Positions 23,830 to 32,770 of a DNA stretch of 64,000 bases are shown piece after piece; the stretch's first letter is position 1; each line of letters opens with the position of its first letter. The stretch is taken from NCBI RefSeq assembly GCF_026460885.1, contig NZ_JAOVZW010000001.1:248001-312000 (forward strand). The letters are read 5' to 3'. The position numbers and the translations under genes were made by a program. The notes under the pieces are model-generated. The model was not told the origin of the DNA and made no database searches. It saw nothing but the letters and a program-made list of their open reading frames with translations. The DNA is from Chryseobacterium formosum. GTDB lineage: Bacteria > Bacteroidota > Bacteroidia > Flavobacteriales > Weeksellaceae.

Positions 23830-26028
23830 ATGAAAAGAATATTTTTACTATTCACTTTCTTATTAGGTTTTGCTCAAATGAGAGCAGACGAAGGGATGTG
23901 GCTGTTGATGCTCATCAAAAGACTTAATGGCGTTGATATGCAGAAAGAAGGTCTGCATTTGACTCCAGAAGAGATTTATTCTGTAAACAACTCCAGCATG
24001 AAAGATGCTATTGTAAGTTTCGGAGGTTTTTGTACAGGAGAAATTGTATCAGACAAAGGTTTGATTTTTACTAATCACCATTGTGGTTACGGTGCAGTTG
24101 CTGCGGCTTCTACTCCGGAAAAAGATTACCTGAAGAATGGTTTCTGGGCAAAAAATGAAAAAGAAGAATTCAACTCTAAAGATCTTTATGTAAGATTTTT
24201 GGTAAGAATGGATGATGCTACTCAGAGAATCAATTCTAAACTAAGCAACGATATGTCTGCAGCCGATAGAAGAGCTGTAATTGAAGCTGAAACAAAAGCA
24301 ATTCAGACAGAAAATTCTGAAAACGGAAAATATACTGTTGTTGTAAGAGATTTCTTCAACGGAAATGAATTTTATTTCTTCGTTTATCAGGATTATAAAG
24401 ATATCAGATTAGTAGGTGCACCGCCATCTGCAATCGGAAAATTCGGTGGAGATACCGATAACTGGGAATGGCCAAGACATACAGGAGATTTTACAGTATT
24501 CAGAGTTTATGCTGATGCTGCAGGAAATCCAGCAGAATTTAAGCCTACCAATGTTCCATTAAAACCTAAACATTTCTTACCTGTTTCTCTAAAAGGAATT
24601 AAGCCAGGAGATTTCTCAATGATTTTAGGATATCCTGGAAGAACAAACCGTTACTTAACTTCTTACGGAATTGAACAAATGGTATCTAAAGATTATCCGG
24701 CTTGGGTAGAGACTTCTAAAATGGCGATGGACGTTATGAAGAAGTACATGGATAAAGATAAAGCAACTCAATTGGGTTACGCTTCTCAATATGCTTCTGT
24801 AGCCAACTATTGGAAAAACAGACAAGGTACAATTGATGCTGTTGAAAAAAACGGTACAATTACTGACAAAAGAGAGCTTGAAAAGAAATTTCAAGATTGG
24901 GCATTAGAGCCAGGAAATGAAATGTATGAAGATGTTTTGAAAAGAATTCAAAACTATTATTCACAAGTTTCAGATAGAAATGTAGAAAGAAACTACGCTT
25001 CTTTATTGACTAGAAATGCTAAATATCTTGCTCTTGCAAACCAACTAGCTCCTGCATTGGATGCTTATGCAAAACAAGATATGGCAGGAAGATTAGCAAT
25101 GAAAGCTAAGTTGGAAACTGCTGTAAAAGAAGCTTACGACAACATCAACACCAATCTTGAAGGAGAAATGTTGAATTCTTTGGTAAATCTTTATCAAACA
25201 AGAGTAAAAGCAGATGTTGCATCTCCAACAATTACGGCTTTGGATTCTAAAAACTTGTCAACTTTAGCTTTCTCATCATTGTTCGCAAACAAAACGTCTG
25301 TAACGAACTATATTATGAATCCTGATCGTTTAAAATTGGATGCTGATCCACTTTTAAAAATCGCAAGGGGAATTATTGCAGATCAAAAGACATCAAACGA
25401 GAAATATGTATTGTTGGATGACAGTTTTGCTAAAAACAACCGTCTTTTCTTAGCTGGTTTAATGAAAGCAATGCCTGAGAAAAAATTCTATCCGGATGCA
25501 AACTCTACCATGAGATTAACGTACGGAACAATTGATACCTTACCAATCAGAGACGACAGAAACTATTTTGGTGTAACAGATAACTATTACACTACAATGG
25601 AAGGTTTAGTAGGAAAATACAAAGCGGGTGACGAAGAATTTGATCTTCCACAAAGAGTTATTGCGCTTCAAAATGCTAAAGATTATGGTCAATATGCAGA
25701 TAAAGCAGGTTACCTTCCAGTAAACTTCCTTTCAAACAATGATATTACAGGTGGTAACTCTGGTTCTCCGGTAATTGATGGAGATGGAAATCTTATCGGT
25801 ATCGCATTCGACGGAAACAGCGAAGCTTTAAGCGGTGATATCGTATTCGAAAATGATTGGCAGAAAACCATCAGTGTAGACATCCGTTTCGTTCTTTGGA
25901 CGATCGATAAATATGCTGGTGCAAGAAGAATTGTAGACGAACTGAAATTGGTAAGAGACGAAAATACTCCAGCTGATACAGGAAAATCTAAAATTAAAAC
26001 TGCTACTCCTGCAAAGAAGAAAAAATAA
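23830..26028 (+). CDS. S46 family dipeptidyl peptidase, DPP7-like
   Basis: A 732-aa periplasmic serine exopeptidase that releases dipeptides from the N-terminus of peptides. Signal peptide about 1-19 (QMRA), with the mature N-terminus DEGMWLL as in DPP7/DPP11. Catalytic His lies in TNHHCGYG (His83/84) and the nucleophile Ser644 in GGNSGSPV. Gly662 (GIAFDGN) stands 18 residues after the serine, where acid-specific DPP11 enzymes have Arg. This points to DPP7-type hydrophobic P1 preference (inference). The Lys-rich C-terminus (PAKKKK) is short. Confidence 0.94.
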   Translation: MKRIFLLFTFLLGFAQMRADEGMWLLMLIKRLNGVDMQKEGLHLTPEEIYSVNNSSMKDAIVSFGGFCTGEIVSDKGLIFTNHHCGYGAVAAASTPEKDYLKNGFWAKNEKEEFNSKDLYVRFLVRMDDATQRINSKLSNDMSAADRRAVIEAETKAIQTENSENGKYTVVVRDFFNGNEFYFFVYQDYKDIRLVGAPPSAIGKFGGDTDNWEWPRHTGDFTVFRVYADAAGNPAEFKPTNVPLKPKHFLPVSLKGIKPGDFSMILGYPGRTNRYLTSYGIEQMVSKDYPAWVETSKMAMDVMKKYMDKDKATQLGYASQYASVANYWKNRQGTIDAVEKNGTITDKRELEKKFQDWALEPGNEMYEDVLKRIQNYYSQVSDRNVERNYASLLTRNAKYLALANQLAPALDAYAKQDMAGRLAMKAKLETAVKEAYDNINTNLEGEMLNSLVNLYQTRVKADVASPTITALDSKNLSTLAFSSLFANKTSVTNYIMNPDRLKLDADPLLKIARGIIADQKTSNEKYVLLDDSFAKNNRLFLAGLMKAMPEKKFYPDANSTMRLTYGTIDTLPIRDDRNYFGVTDNYYTTMEGLVGKYKAGDEEFDLPQRVIALQNAKDYGQYADKAGYLPVNFLSNNDITGGNSGSPVIDGDGNLIGIAFDGNSEALSGDIVFENDWQKTISVDIRFVLWTIDKYAGARRIVDELKLVRDENTPADTGKSKIKTATPAKKKK

Positions 26029-26049
26029 TTTTTTTGAAATATATTTTTG

Positions 26050-26080
26050 AAACCGTGGAATTTTATTTCACGGTTTTTTT
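26050..26080 (+). terminator. intrinsic terminator of the S46 peptidase gene
   Basis: Stem AAACCGTGGAA (26050-26060) and TTTCACGGTTT (26066-26076) with one G-T pair encloses TTTTA. The T-run continues to 26080. Confidence 0.9.
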
Positions 26081-26137
26081 ATGCTTAAATTTCTCAATTT
26101 TAAGTGAAAAATATTTATTTTAGTGAAAATATTATTA

Positions 26138-27019
26138 ATGAAAATCTACGCATTTCTATTCTTATTAATTTCTGCATGGTGTTCATCACAAATCCAACGC
26201 TTTACATACGAATATCATTTTATTACAGACTCTACAAATCAAGCCGATGTAAAAAAGGAGTTGATGTTATTAGATATTGGCGAAAAAGGTTCTAAATTTT
26301 ACAGTTATGATGTTTTTGTAACAGACTCAATTATTAATTCAGATTTAGAAAAGCAAGGAGATACAGGATTTCCAACAGCATTTATAAAACCAGGTAATTA
26401 TAAAGGTCAGGTAAGAAGTCAGGTAACAAAAGAATATCCCAGTTTTACAACTTATTTACACACAAGCTTAAGTTCAGACTTTTATAAAATATTAGAAACC
26501 GAAAAGCCTATTTGGAAAATTCATCCCGAGAAAAGCAAAATTGGAAATTATTCAGCTCAAAAAGCCACTACAAAATATCTTGGCAGAGAATGGACTGCCT
26601 GGTTTTCTACAGATTTTCCTTTTCAAGACGGTCCTTATAAGTTTCATGGTTTACCTGGGCTAATTGTAAAACTAGAAGACAAAAGGCAAACTCAAATAAT
26701 GACCTTGGTTGTCAATAAGGCAGTGAAGAAATCTTTCGATAAAGAAATGATTTTTAATAAGAGAGATAACGAAATTGCAGTAAACAATGCGCAGTTTAAT
26801 AAACTTTGGAGAGAATACGTTAAAGACCCCAATAAAATAACAAGACAAAAAATAGCAAGCGCAGATCGTGATGCTCAGGGAAATCCTAATTACACTTTTA
26901 TGGATGCGTCCGGAAATAAATTAGACCCAAACGAAGTGATGCGAAAAAATGCAGAAAATTTTAAACAGACATTAAAAAGGAGCAATAACAGATTAGATTT
27001 TGACTTATATAAATATTGA
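26138..27019 (+). CDS. GLPGLI family exported protein
   Basis: A 293-aa secreted protein with a signal peptide ending near residue 18 (AWCSSQ). The family signature GPYKFHGLPGLIVKLED is centred at about residue 171. Before it the protein shows the usual IWKIHPEKSKIGNYSAQKA and WTAWFSTDFPFQDGP. GLPGLI proteins are common in Bacteroidetes and their role is unknown. An upstream GTG would add five residues. The window contains a second member at 35.4 kb. Confidence 0.88.
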   Translation: MKIYAFLFLLISAWCSSQIQRFTYEYHFITDSTNQADVKKELMLLDIGEKGSKFYSYDVFVTDSIINSDLEKQGDTGFPTAFIKPGNYKGQVRSQVTKEYPSFTTYLHTSLSSDFYKILETEKPIWKIHPEKSKIGNYSAQKATTKYLGREWTAWFSTDFPFQDGPYKFHGLPGLIVKLEDKRQTQIMTLVVNKAVKKSFDKEMIFNKRDNEIAVNNAQFNKLWREYVKDPNKITRQKIASADRDAQGNPNYTFMDASGNKLDPNEVMRKNAENFKQTLKRSNNRLDFDLYKY

Positions 27020-27027
27020 TTTTAATT

Positions 27028-28563
27028 TTAAACATTCCAAAACTCACGATCAAGACTTCTGTATTGTATCGCCTCCGAAATATGATGTGACAAAATATTT
27101 TCAGATTCTTCAAGATCAGCAATTGTTCTTGCAACTTTTAAAATTCTGTCGTAAGCTCTTGCAGAAAGATTCAATTTTTCCATTGCCAGTTTGATGAGGT
27201 TAAAAGATGCATCGTCTAATTCGCAAAACTTTTCCAATTCTCGAGAACCAATCTGAGCGTTATAACTGATTGACAAATCTTTATACCTTTCATTTTGAAT
27301 CTCACGAGCAACCAAAACACGTTTTCTAATATCCTCACTTTTTTCGCCTTTTCTTTTTTCAGCCAATTGCTCGAATTCTACTTTCTGAACTTCAACATGA
27401 ATATCAATTCGGTCTAAAAGCGGTCCCGAAAGTTTGTTCATATATCGTTGCATTTCAAAAACAGACGAAGTATTATTCGGATCATCCGGAAAATATCCGC
27501 TCGGACTTGGATTCATTGAAGCTACTAACATAAAGCTTGAGGGATAATTGATCGTAAATTTCGCTCTTGAAATCGTTACTTCCCTATCTTCCAATGGTTG
27601 ACGCATCACTTCTAAAACTGTTCTTTTAAATTCAGGCATTTCATCTAAAAATAAAACACCGTTATGAGCCAGAGAAATTTCTCCCGGTTGAGGATAACTT
27701 CCGCCACCGACAAGTGCTACGTCCGAAATGGTGTGATGCGGACTTCTAAATGGACGAACAGTCATTAAAGAGGTTTCCGTTCCCATTTTTCCGGCAACAG
27801 AATGTATTTTTGTTGTTTCTAAAGCTTCCTTTAAAGTAAGGGGTGGTAAAATACTCGGAACTCTTTTCGCCAACATGGTTTTTCCACTTCCGGGCGGACC
27901 AATCAAAATAATATTGTGACCTCCTGCAGCAGCAACTTCCATCGCTCTTTTGGCAGTTTCCTGTCCTTTTACTTCAGAAAAATCAAACGGGAAATTATTT
28001 ATCTTCTCCTGAAATTCTTTTCGGGTATCTAAAATTACTTTTTCAAGAGGTTTTCCTTCATTAAAAAAATCGATAACTTCTTTGATATTTTCAACACCAT
28101 AAACATCTAGATTATTTACAATTGCAGCTTCTCTTGTATTTTGTTTAGGTAAAATAATTCCTTTAAAACCTTCTTCACGAGCCTGAATTGCAATCGGAAG
28201 AACTCCTTTTATCGGTTGTAAACTTCCGTCGAGAGATAATTCTCCCATAATGATATAATCTTGAACATTTTCGCCAACAATCTGATCAGATGCAACTAAA
28301 ATTCCAATCGCAATGCTCAAATCATACGCAGCACCCTCCTTTCGCAAATCTGCAGGAGCCATGTTAATCGTAATTTTCTTTCCAGGGATTTTATAACCTA
28401 CGTTTTTGAGAGCCGCAGAAATTCTGTAACTGCTTTCTTTTATTGCATTATCAGGCAAACCTACAAGATGATAACCGACTCCGCCCGTGTCTACATTGAC
28501 TTCGATTGTGATGGTTTGGGCAGAAACGCCGAAGATAGAACTTCCGTAAATTTTTATCAACAT
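27028..28563 (-). CDS. comM: YifB/ComM-type Mg chelatase-like AAA+ ATPase
   Basis: A 511-aa cytoplasmic AAA+ protein. The N-terminal ChlI-like (Lon-type) domain (1-170) is followed by the ATPase core with Walker A GPPGSGKT (222-229) and Walker B GVLFLDEMPEF (about 300). The C-terminal Mg-chelatase domain has the ARAYDRILKVARTIADLE sensor. ComM is a branch-migration helicase that helps integrate incoming DNA in natural transformation, but many homologues are uncharacterised. Function is inferred. It is convergent with the GLPGLI gene. Confidence 0.92.
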   Translation of the reverse strand: MLIKIYGSSIFGVSAQTITIEVNVDTGGVGYHLVGLPDNAIKESSYRISAALKNVGYKIPGKKITINMAPADLRKEGAAYDLSIAIGILVASDQIVGENVQDYIIMGELSLDGSLQPIKGVLPIAIQAREEGFKGIILPKQNTREAAIVNNLDVYGVENIKEVIDFFNEGKPLEKVILDTRKEFQEKINNFPFDFSEVKGQETAKRAMEVAAAGGHNIILIGPPGSGKTMLAKRVPSILPPLTLKEALETTKIHSVAGKMGTETSLMTVRPFRSPHHTISDVALVGGGSYPQPGEISLAHNGVLFLDEMPEFKRTVLEVMRQPLEDREVTISRAKFTINYPSSFMLVASMNPSPSGYFPDDPNNTSSVFEMQRYMNKLSGPLLDRIDIHVEVQKVEFEQLAEKRKGEKSEDIRKRVLVAREIQNERYKDLSISYNAQIGSRELEKFCELDDASFNLIKLAMEKLNLSARAYDRILKVARTIADLEESENILSHHISEAIQYRSLDREFWNV

Positions 28564-28643
28564 TATTGCGTGTTTTGAGTAAAGTTAAAAATTTTTCGTG
28601 TGGTATTAAATTATTTTGATGAATTTTTATATCTAAATTTTAA

Positions 28644-28651
28644 TATTTTTG
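28644..28651 (+). promoter_or_regulatory. putative -7 box for the phosphotransferase gene
   Basis: TATTTTTG matches TAnnTTTG and lies 42 bases before the ATG at 28694. A TTTG at 28615-28618 is 25 bases upstream, longer than usual spacing. Confidence 0.4.
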
Positions 28652-28693
28652 TTTGCTCCTTTTCTGATAAGGTATTTATAAAACAAAAAATTG

Positions 28694-29689
28694 ATGAAAG
28701 AGAAATTTCCGGTAATAAATAGTACACTTTCACCCACTGAACTTGGTAAAATTATTCAACAGAAATATCAGCTAACCGACAAAACTGAGTGTAGCATATT
28801 TCGGCTTGCGATGAACCATTTATATATCGTTCAGGATGGTGAAAACAAGTACGTTTTTAGAGTTTATACTCACAATTGGCGTACGAAATTAGAAATCGAA
28901 GAAGAATTGAGACTTTTACTTCATTTAAAAGATTCGAATACACATGTTTCTTATCCAATAGCAGGAAATTCGAATGAGTACATTCAGGAAATTGAAGTTC
29001 CGGAAGGAAAAAGATATGGTGTTTTATTTTCTTATGCAAAAGGTGAAAAAACAGCAAGATTCTCACCGGAAACGAGTTTTCTTATTGGACAAGAACTTGC
29101 AAAAGTTCATCGATCGACTGAAAATTTCACACTAAAAAGAATATCTTATAATTCTGAAAACTTACTTGCGAATTCTATTTTAAGTATAAAAAATTTCTTC
29201 AAAACAACTAACAGTGAAATTGAATTTCTAGAAAAACTATCTATTTTCTTAACTTCAAAACTTGATAATATTGATTCACAAAAGATAAGAGCAGGAAGTA
29301 TTCACCTTGATGTATGGTTTGACAATCTGCATATTAATAATGAAAAGGAAATAACATTTTTTGATTTCGACTTTTGTGGAAACGGCTATTTATGCTTTGA
29401 CATTTCTTACTTTCTATTTCAATTATTTACAACAAATTTGAACGAGGAAGAATATCAAGCAAAGGCGGAAAGTTTTTTAAAAGGCTACGAAATGATAACA
29501 GAAATAAGCAATGAAGAAAAAGAACTTTTACCTTTTGCCTGTTTAGCAATTATGACCTATTATATAAGCGTTCAATGTGATAGATTTGAATTTTGGACAA
29601 ATATTTTCCTGAACCAAGACCATTTAAAAAGAATGATTGGAAATTTAAAACGATGGATTGCCTACAATAACATAATAACATCGAAATAG
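28694..29689 (+). CDS. APH/ChoK-like phosphotransferase
   Basis: A 331-aa protein of the aminoglycoside phosphotransferase / choline kinase fold. The Brenner-type motif HLDVWFDN is at about residue 203, the metal-binding DFDF in TFFDFDFCG follows, and an N-lobe with YVFRVY and EIEEELRLLLHL precedes. The catalytic loop is intact, so it is an active kinase of a small hydroxylated substrate by prediction. Antibiotic resistance should not be assumed, since most chromosomal members act on sugars or metabolites. Confidence 0.82.
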   Translation: MKEKFPVINSTLSPTELGKIIQQKYQLTDKTECSIFRLAMNHLYIVQDGENKYVFRVYTHNWRTKLEIEEELRLLLHLKDSNTHVSYPIAGNSNEYIQEIEVPEGKRYGVLFSYAKGEKTARFSPETSFLIGQELAKVHRSTENFTLKRISYNSENLLANSILSIKNFFKTTNSEIEFLEKLSIFLTSKLDNIDSQKIRAGSIHLDVWFDNLHINNEKEITFFDFDFCGNGYLCFDISYFLFQLFTTNLNEEEYQAKAESFLKGYEMITEISNEEKELLPFACLAIMTYYISVQCDRFEFWTNIFLNQDHLKRMIGNLKRWIAYNNIITSK

Positions 29690-29736
29690 AATAATTATAA
29701 AAATTTAACCGTATTTTTATTTTAAATTAAATCTAA

Positions 29737-30084
29737 ATGAGCATTAAACCTGAAATTTCCTGGGCAGATTTTGAGAAATTAGACATTAGAAGCGGAACAA
29801 TTATTTCCGTAAATGATTTTGAGAAAGCAAGAAACCCTTCTTATCAGCTTGAAATTGATTTTGGTGATTTAGGGATAAGAAAATCTGCAGCACAAATCAC
29901 AACGCTTTACAACAAAGAAGATTTGGTCGGAAAACAAATTTTAGCCGTCGTTAATTTTCCTAAAAAACAAATTGCCAATTTCTTCAGTGAATGTCTGGTT
30001 TTGGGAGTTTACGGAGATGACCATAAAGACGTTACGCTTTTGAGCCCATCTTTAGTCGTGAAAAATGGACTTCAGGTTGGATAA
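29737..30084 (+). CDS. csaA: CsaA-like tRNA-binding-domain protein
   Basis: A 115-aa protein consisting of one tRNA-binding OB-fold domain (Trbp111/CsaA). It reads DFEKLDIRSGTIISVNDFEKARNPSYQLEIDFGD (10-43) and then KSAAQITTLYNKEDLVGKQ, with VVNFPKKQIANFFSECLVLG in the centre. These are the hallmarks of CsaA, a chaperone-like tRNA-binding homodimer. It lies 47 bp after the phosphotransferase gene and 30 bp before the exonuclease gene. Confidence 0.93.
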   Translation: MSIKPEISWADFEKLDIRSGTIISVNDFEKARNPSYQLEIDFGDLGIRKSAAQITTLYNKEDLVGKQILAVVNFPKKQIANFFSECLVLGVYGDDHKDVTLLSPSLVVKNGLQVG

Positions 30085-30114
30085 TTAAATTTAATTCAAA
30101 AAATTTCATCACAA

Positions 30115-30816
30115 ATGATACAAAATATTCCATTAGAAAAGGTTTTATTTATTGATATTGAAACGGTTCCGCTTTACGGAGAATGGAGCGAAATTCCGGA
30201 AACTGAGCAAAAACTTTGGGAGAAAAAGACAAGACATCAACGAAAAGATGAAATTTCTGCCGAAGATTTCTATGAAAGAGCCGGAATTATGGCAGAATTT
30301 GGAAAAATCATCTGCATAACAATTGGAATGCTAGAAAAAAACGACACTTTAAAAATAAAAAGTTTCTTTGGTCACGATGAGAAAAAATTGCTGATGGAAT
30401 TTGGAGAAATATTTAACAGTCCGAGACTTCGTGATGTCATTCTTTGTGCTCACAATGGTAAAGAATTTGATTTTCCGTGGATTGCGAGAAGATTTTTAAT
30501 CAACGGAACAATGCCTCCTACTCCATTTCAGATGTTTGGAAAAAAACCTTGGGAAATTCCCCATATTGACACCATGGAATTATGGAAATTTGGCGACTAC
30601 AAAAGTTTTATTTCTTTAGAATTGTTGGCTCATGTTTTCGGAATCCCAACCCCAAAAGATGATATCGACGGATCAATGGTTTCATCAATCTACTACATAG
30701 AAAAAGACTTGCAGCGAATAGTTGACTATTGTGAAAAAGATGTCTTAACTTTGGCAAACATTTTCAGACGGATGCGTCAGGAAGATTTATTACAGAGAAA
30801 TATCAATTTAGATTAA
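30115..30816 (+). CDS. DEDDy-type 3'-5' exonuclease (PolB-like)
   Basis: A 233-aa cytoplasmic nuclease of the DnaQ-like fold. Exo I FIDIETVP has Asp14 and Glu16. Exo II is in CAHNGKEFDFPWIARR. Exo III is DYCEKDVLTL, with the Tyr-x3-Asp spacing of the DEDDy subfamily. It matches the predicted 3'-5' exonuclease group related to the proofreading domain of family B polymerases. Its role is probably repair or RNA processing. Followed 36 bp later by a DUF59 gene. Confidence 0.9.
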   Translation: MIQNIPLEKVLFIDIETVPLYGEWSEIPETEQKLWEKKTRHQRKDEISAEDFYERAGIMAEFGKIICITIGMLEKNDTLKIKSFFGHDEKKLLMEFGEIFNSPRLRDVILCAHNGKEFDFPWIARRFLINGTMPPTPFQMFGKKPWEIPHIDTMELWKFGDYKSFISLELLAHVFGIPTPKDDIDGSMVSSIYYIEKDLQRIVDYCEKDVLTLANIFRRMRQEDLLQRNINLD

Positions 30817-30852
30817 ATAAAATGCCGTGAAAACGGTTATTAAAACGATAAA

Positions 30853-31179
30853 ATGAAGTTTACAGACGACCAGATTGCCGATATAGGAGAAGAAATTATT
30901 AGAATATTAAAAACAGTTTATGACCCCGAAATTCCTGTGGATATTTATGAATTGGGGTTGATTTATGATGTACAGATTTCCGATGAAGCCGATGTAAAAA
31001 TCATCATGACTTTAACGACTCCTAACTGTCCGGTTGCCGAAACTTTACCTCAAGAAGTAAAAGATAAGGTAAAAACTGTGGAAAATGTAAATGAGGTTGA
31101 ATTGGAACTTACCTTTGAGCCAAGCTGGAACAAAGATATGATGAGCGAAGAAGCGAAGTTTGAACTAGGAATGCTTTAG
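30853..31179 (+). CDS. SufT-like (MIP18/DUF59) iron-sulfur assembly protein
   Basis: A 108-aa protein of the MIP18/PaaD/SufT family, which helps mature or deliver Fe-S clusters. It has TVYDPEIPVDIYELGLIYD (21-39) and MTLTTPNCPVAETLP with the conserved Cys59. In related flavobacteria this gene is named the SUF system Fe-S assembly protein. In this window it is about 29 kb from sufCD. A terminator follows the gene, so it is the last of a group beginning at the phosphotransferase or csaA. Confidence 0.92.
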   Translation: MKFTDDQIADIGEEIIRILKTVYDPEIPVDIYELGLIYDVQISDEADVKIIMTLTTPNCPVAETLPQEVKDKVKTVENVNEVELELTFEPSWNKDMMSEEAKFELGML

Positions 31180-31198
31180 AATTCATTTAAAAATATAG

Positions 31199-31225
31199 AA
31201 GCTGTCAATATTGGCAGCTTTTTTT
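31199..31225 (+). terminator. intrinsic terminator of the SufT-like gene
   Basis: A ten-base-pair stem AAGCTGTCAA (31199-31208) and TTGGCAGCTT (31211-31220), one G-T pair, has a two-base TA centre. Seven T follow (31219-31225). Confidence 0.9.
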
Positions 31226-31306
31226 GGTTTAAAAATTTACTTTTAACCAGTAAGATTATTAAATTGATAAGAAATATTAAGTTTGATTTTATCTTAAGAC
31301 TTGAAT

Positions 31307-32143
31307 TCAAACATGTTTCGCTACTTCTTTTCCTTCTCTTATACTCCATTCACTCCAAGAGCCAACGTATAAATTTGGAATTTCAAATCCGGCATAAGTA
31401 AGAGCGAGAATGGTATGACACGCCGTAACGCCTGATCCGCAATGGATAATTAATTTCTTAGGTTTATTTTCTAATAATTTTAAATATTTTTCTTTTAAAA
31501 TTTCAGGCTTTAAAAAATTTCCTTTTTCATCTAAATTTTCAGAAAAAGGAATATTGATTGCTCCCGGAATATGACCTGCAACTAAATCTATCGGTTCAGA
31601 TTCACCTTTAAAACGGTAAGAATCTCTTACATCAATGATTGTTGCAGAATTGTTTAAAATCTCATTTTCAACATCTTCCAAAGCCGATTGAGGAAGAAGC
31701 CAATTTTCATTTTTAATTAATTCTGATTTCTGAAAAGTTTCTTCTCCTGATGAAAATTCCAATTCTGCTTTTTCAGCATTCTGAATTCCTCCATCTAAAA
31801 CCTGTACGTTTTTTAATCCAAAAGATTTTAACATCCACCAAGCTCTTGCTGCTGCATTTGCGCCGTTTTTATCATCATAAATTACGATGTGAGAGTCTTC
31901 CGAAATTCCAAGATTGGAAATTGTTTCTGCAAATATCTCAATACCGGGAAGCGGATGTCTTCCTCCAAATGCTGCGTCTTGAACAATTCCAGGTAAATCA
32001 TTATCTAAATTGATAAATCTTGCATCTTTAATATGTTTCTTCAAATAGTTTTGATAAGCATCTTTTCCTGTTCTTGCATCAAGAATTATTAAATTTTCGT
32101 TTGGGAAATTTTTCAAATCAGAAACTGAAATTATTGGTGACAT
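31307..32143 (-). CDS. sulfurtransferase, 3-mercaptopyruvate type
   Basis: A 278-aa two-domain rhodanese. The N-terminal domain (1-120) is inactive. The C-terminal domain carries the active-site loop HCGSGVTA with Cys235, a sequence favouring 3-mercaptopyruvate over thiosulfate as substrate. GRHPLPG and GSWSEWS are further family hallmarks. It transfers sulfur to thiols or cyanide in cysteine catabolism. The substrate call is inference from the loop. Confidence 0.93.
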   Translation of the reverse strand: MSPIISVSDLKNFPNENLIILDARTGKDAYQNYLKKHIKDARFINLDNDLPGIVQDAAFGGRHPLPGIEIFAETISNLGISEDSHIVIYDDKNGANAAARAWWMLKSFGLKNVQVLDGGIQNAEKAELEFSSGEETFQKSELIKNENWLLPQSALEDVENEILNNSATIIDVRDSYRFKGESEPIDLVAGHIPGAINIPFSENLDEKGNFLKPEILKEKYLKLLENKPKKLIIHCGSGVTACHTILALTYAGFEIPNLYVGSWSEWSIREGKEVAKHV

Positions 32144-32223
32144 TTTGCAGGATTTAGTTGATAATTTTAATGTTTTGAAAAATTAAGATTCAAACAATTT
32201 AATTATACATTCTCAGAACAATG

Positions 32224-32292
32224 TTTGTCATTCTGTAGGAATCTTAGCGATGATTTTCAAAACATAACTTAGATTCCTACGGAATAACAAAG
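32224..32292. repeat. degenerate long inverted repeat, copy A
   Basis: TTTGTCATTCTGTAGGAATC (from 32224) and GATTCCTACGGAATAACAAAG (32272-32292) form the arms of an imperfect hairpin of about 70 bases in the gap between two minus-strand genes. A related inverted repeat is found at 39621-39690. Confidence 0.75.
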
Positions 32293-32358
32293 ACTCTGTT
32301 AATTTTAATAATTTTGAATTTTAACAAAAGAAAACCGCAGGAAAACTGCGGCAATTAT

Positions 32359-32760
32359 TTATTGATAAATGAAAACCATCGTCTGTACCAAATCGGGATG
32401 AAGGCTTTTCGCAACCGGACAATTGTGTGCGGTTTCTTCGATGAAAGCTTTCTCTTTGTCTGTATACGTATCTGAAAAAGTAAAATTACACACAATCTCA
32501 CTGATTCTTCTAGGATTTGCAGCCATAATTTTCTGCAAGGTACAATGCGCTCCATCAATATTGATATTTTTATCTTTTCCTAAGATAGCAATCGTTGTCA
32601 AAACACATTCTGCCAAAGAAGTTGCACACAAATCAGTTGGAGAAAATTTCTCCCCTTTTCCGTGGTTGTCTGTTGGCGCATCACTTTCGATAATAGTTCC
32701 TGACTGTAAATGTTCTGCTGAACATCTTAGTCCGCCGATGTATGTTATTTTTGAAGTCAT
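32359..32760 (-). CDS. OsmC family protein
   Basis: A 133-aa hydroperoxide-reductase-fold protein. Conserved cysteines are Cys52 in LAECVLT (with Cys45 nearby) and the later Cys of HNCPVAKSL. These are the two catalytic thiols of OsmC/Ohr. Typical text includes SPTDLCATSLAECVLTTIAI (41-60). It should reduce organic peroxides, although many stand-alone OsmC proteins are uncharacterised. The ATG at 32760 is preferred to one 57 bases upstream that would overlap the next gene. Confidence 0.92.
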   Translation of the reverse strand: MTSKITYIGGLRCSAEHLQSGTIIESDAPTDNHGKGEKFSPTDLCATSLAECVLTTIAILGKDKNINIDGAHCTLQKIMAANPRRISEIVCNFTFSDTYTDKEKAFIEETAHNCPVAKSLHPDLVQTMVFIYQ

Positions 32761-32770
32761 AATTTTATTT

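Noticed and set aside
28694..29689. Aminoglycoside resistance gene
   Set aside because: The fold is that of the phosphotransferase superfamily in general. Nothing in the sequence shows aminoglycoside specificity, and it lies among housekeeping genes.
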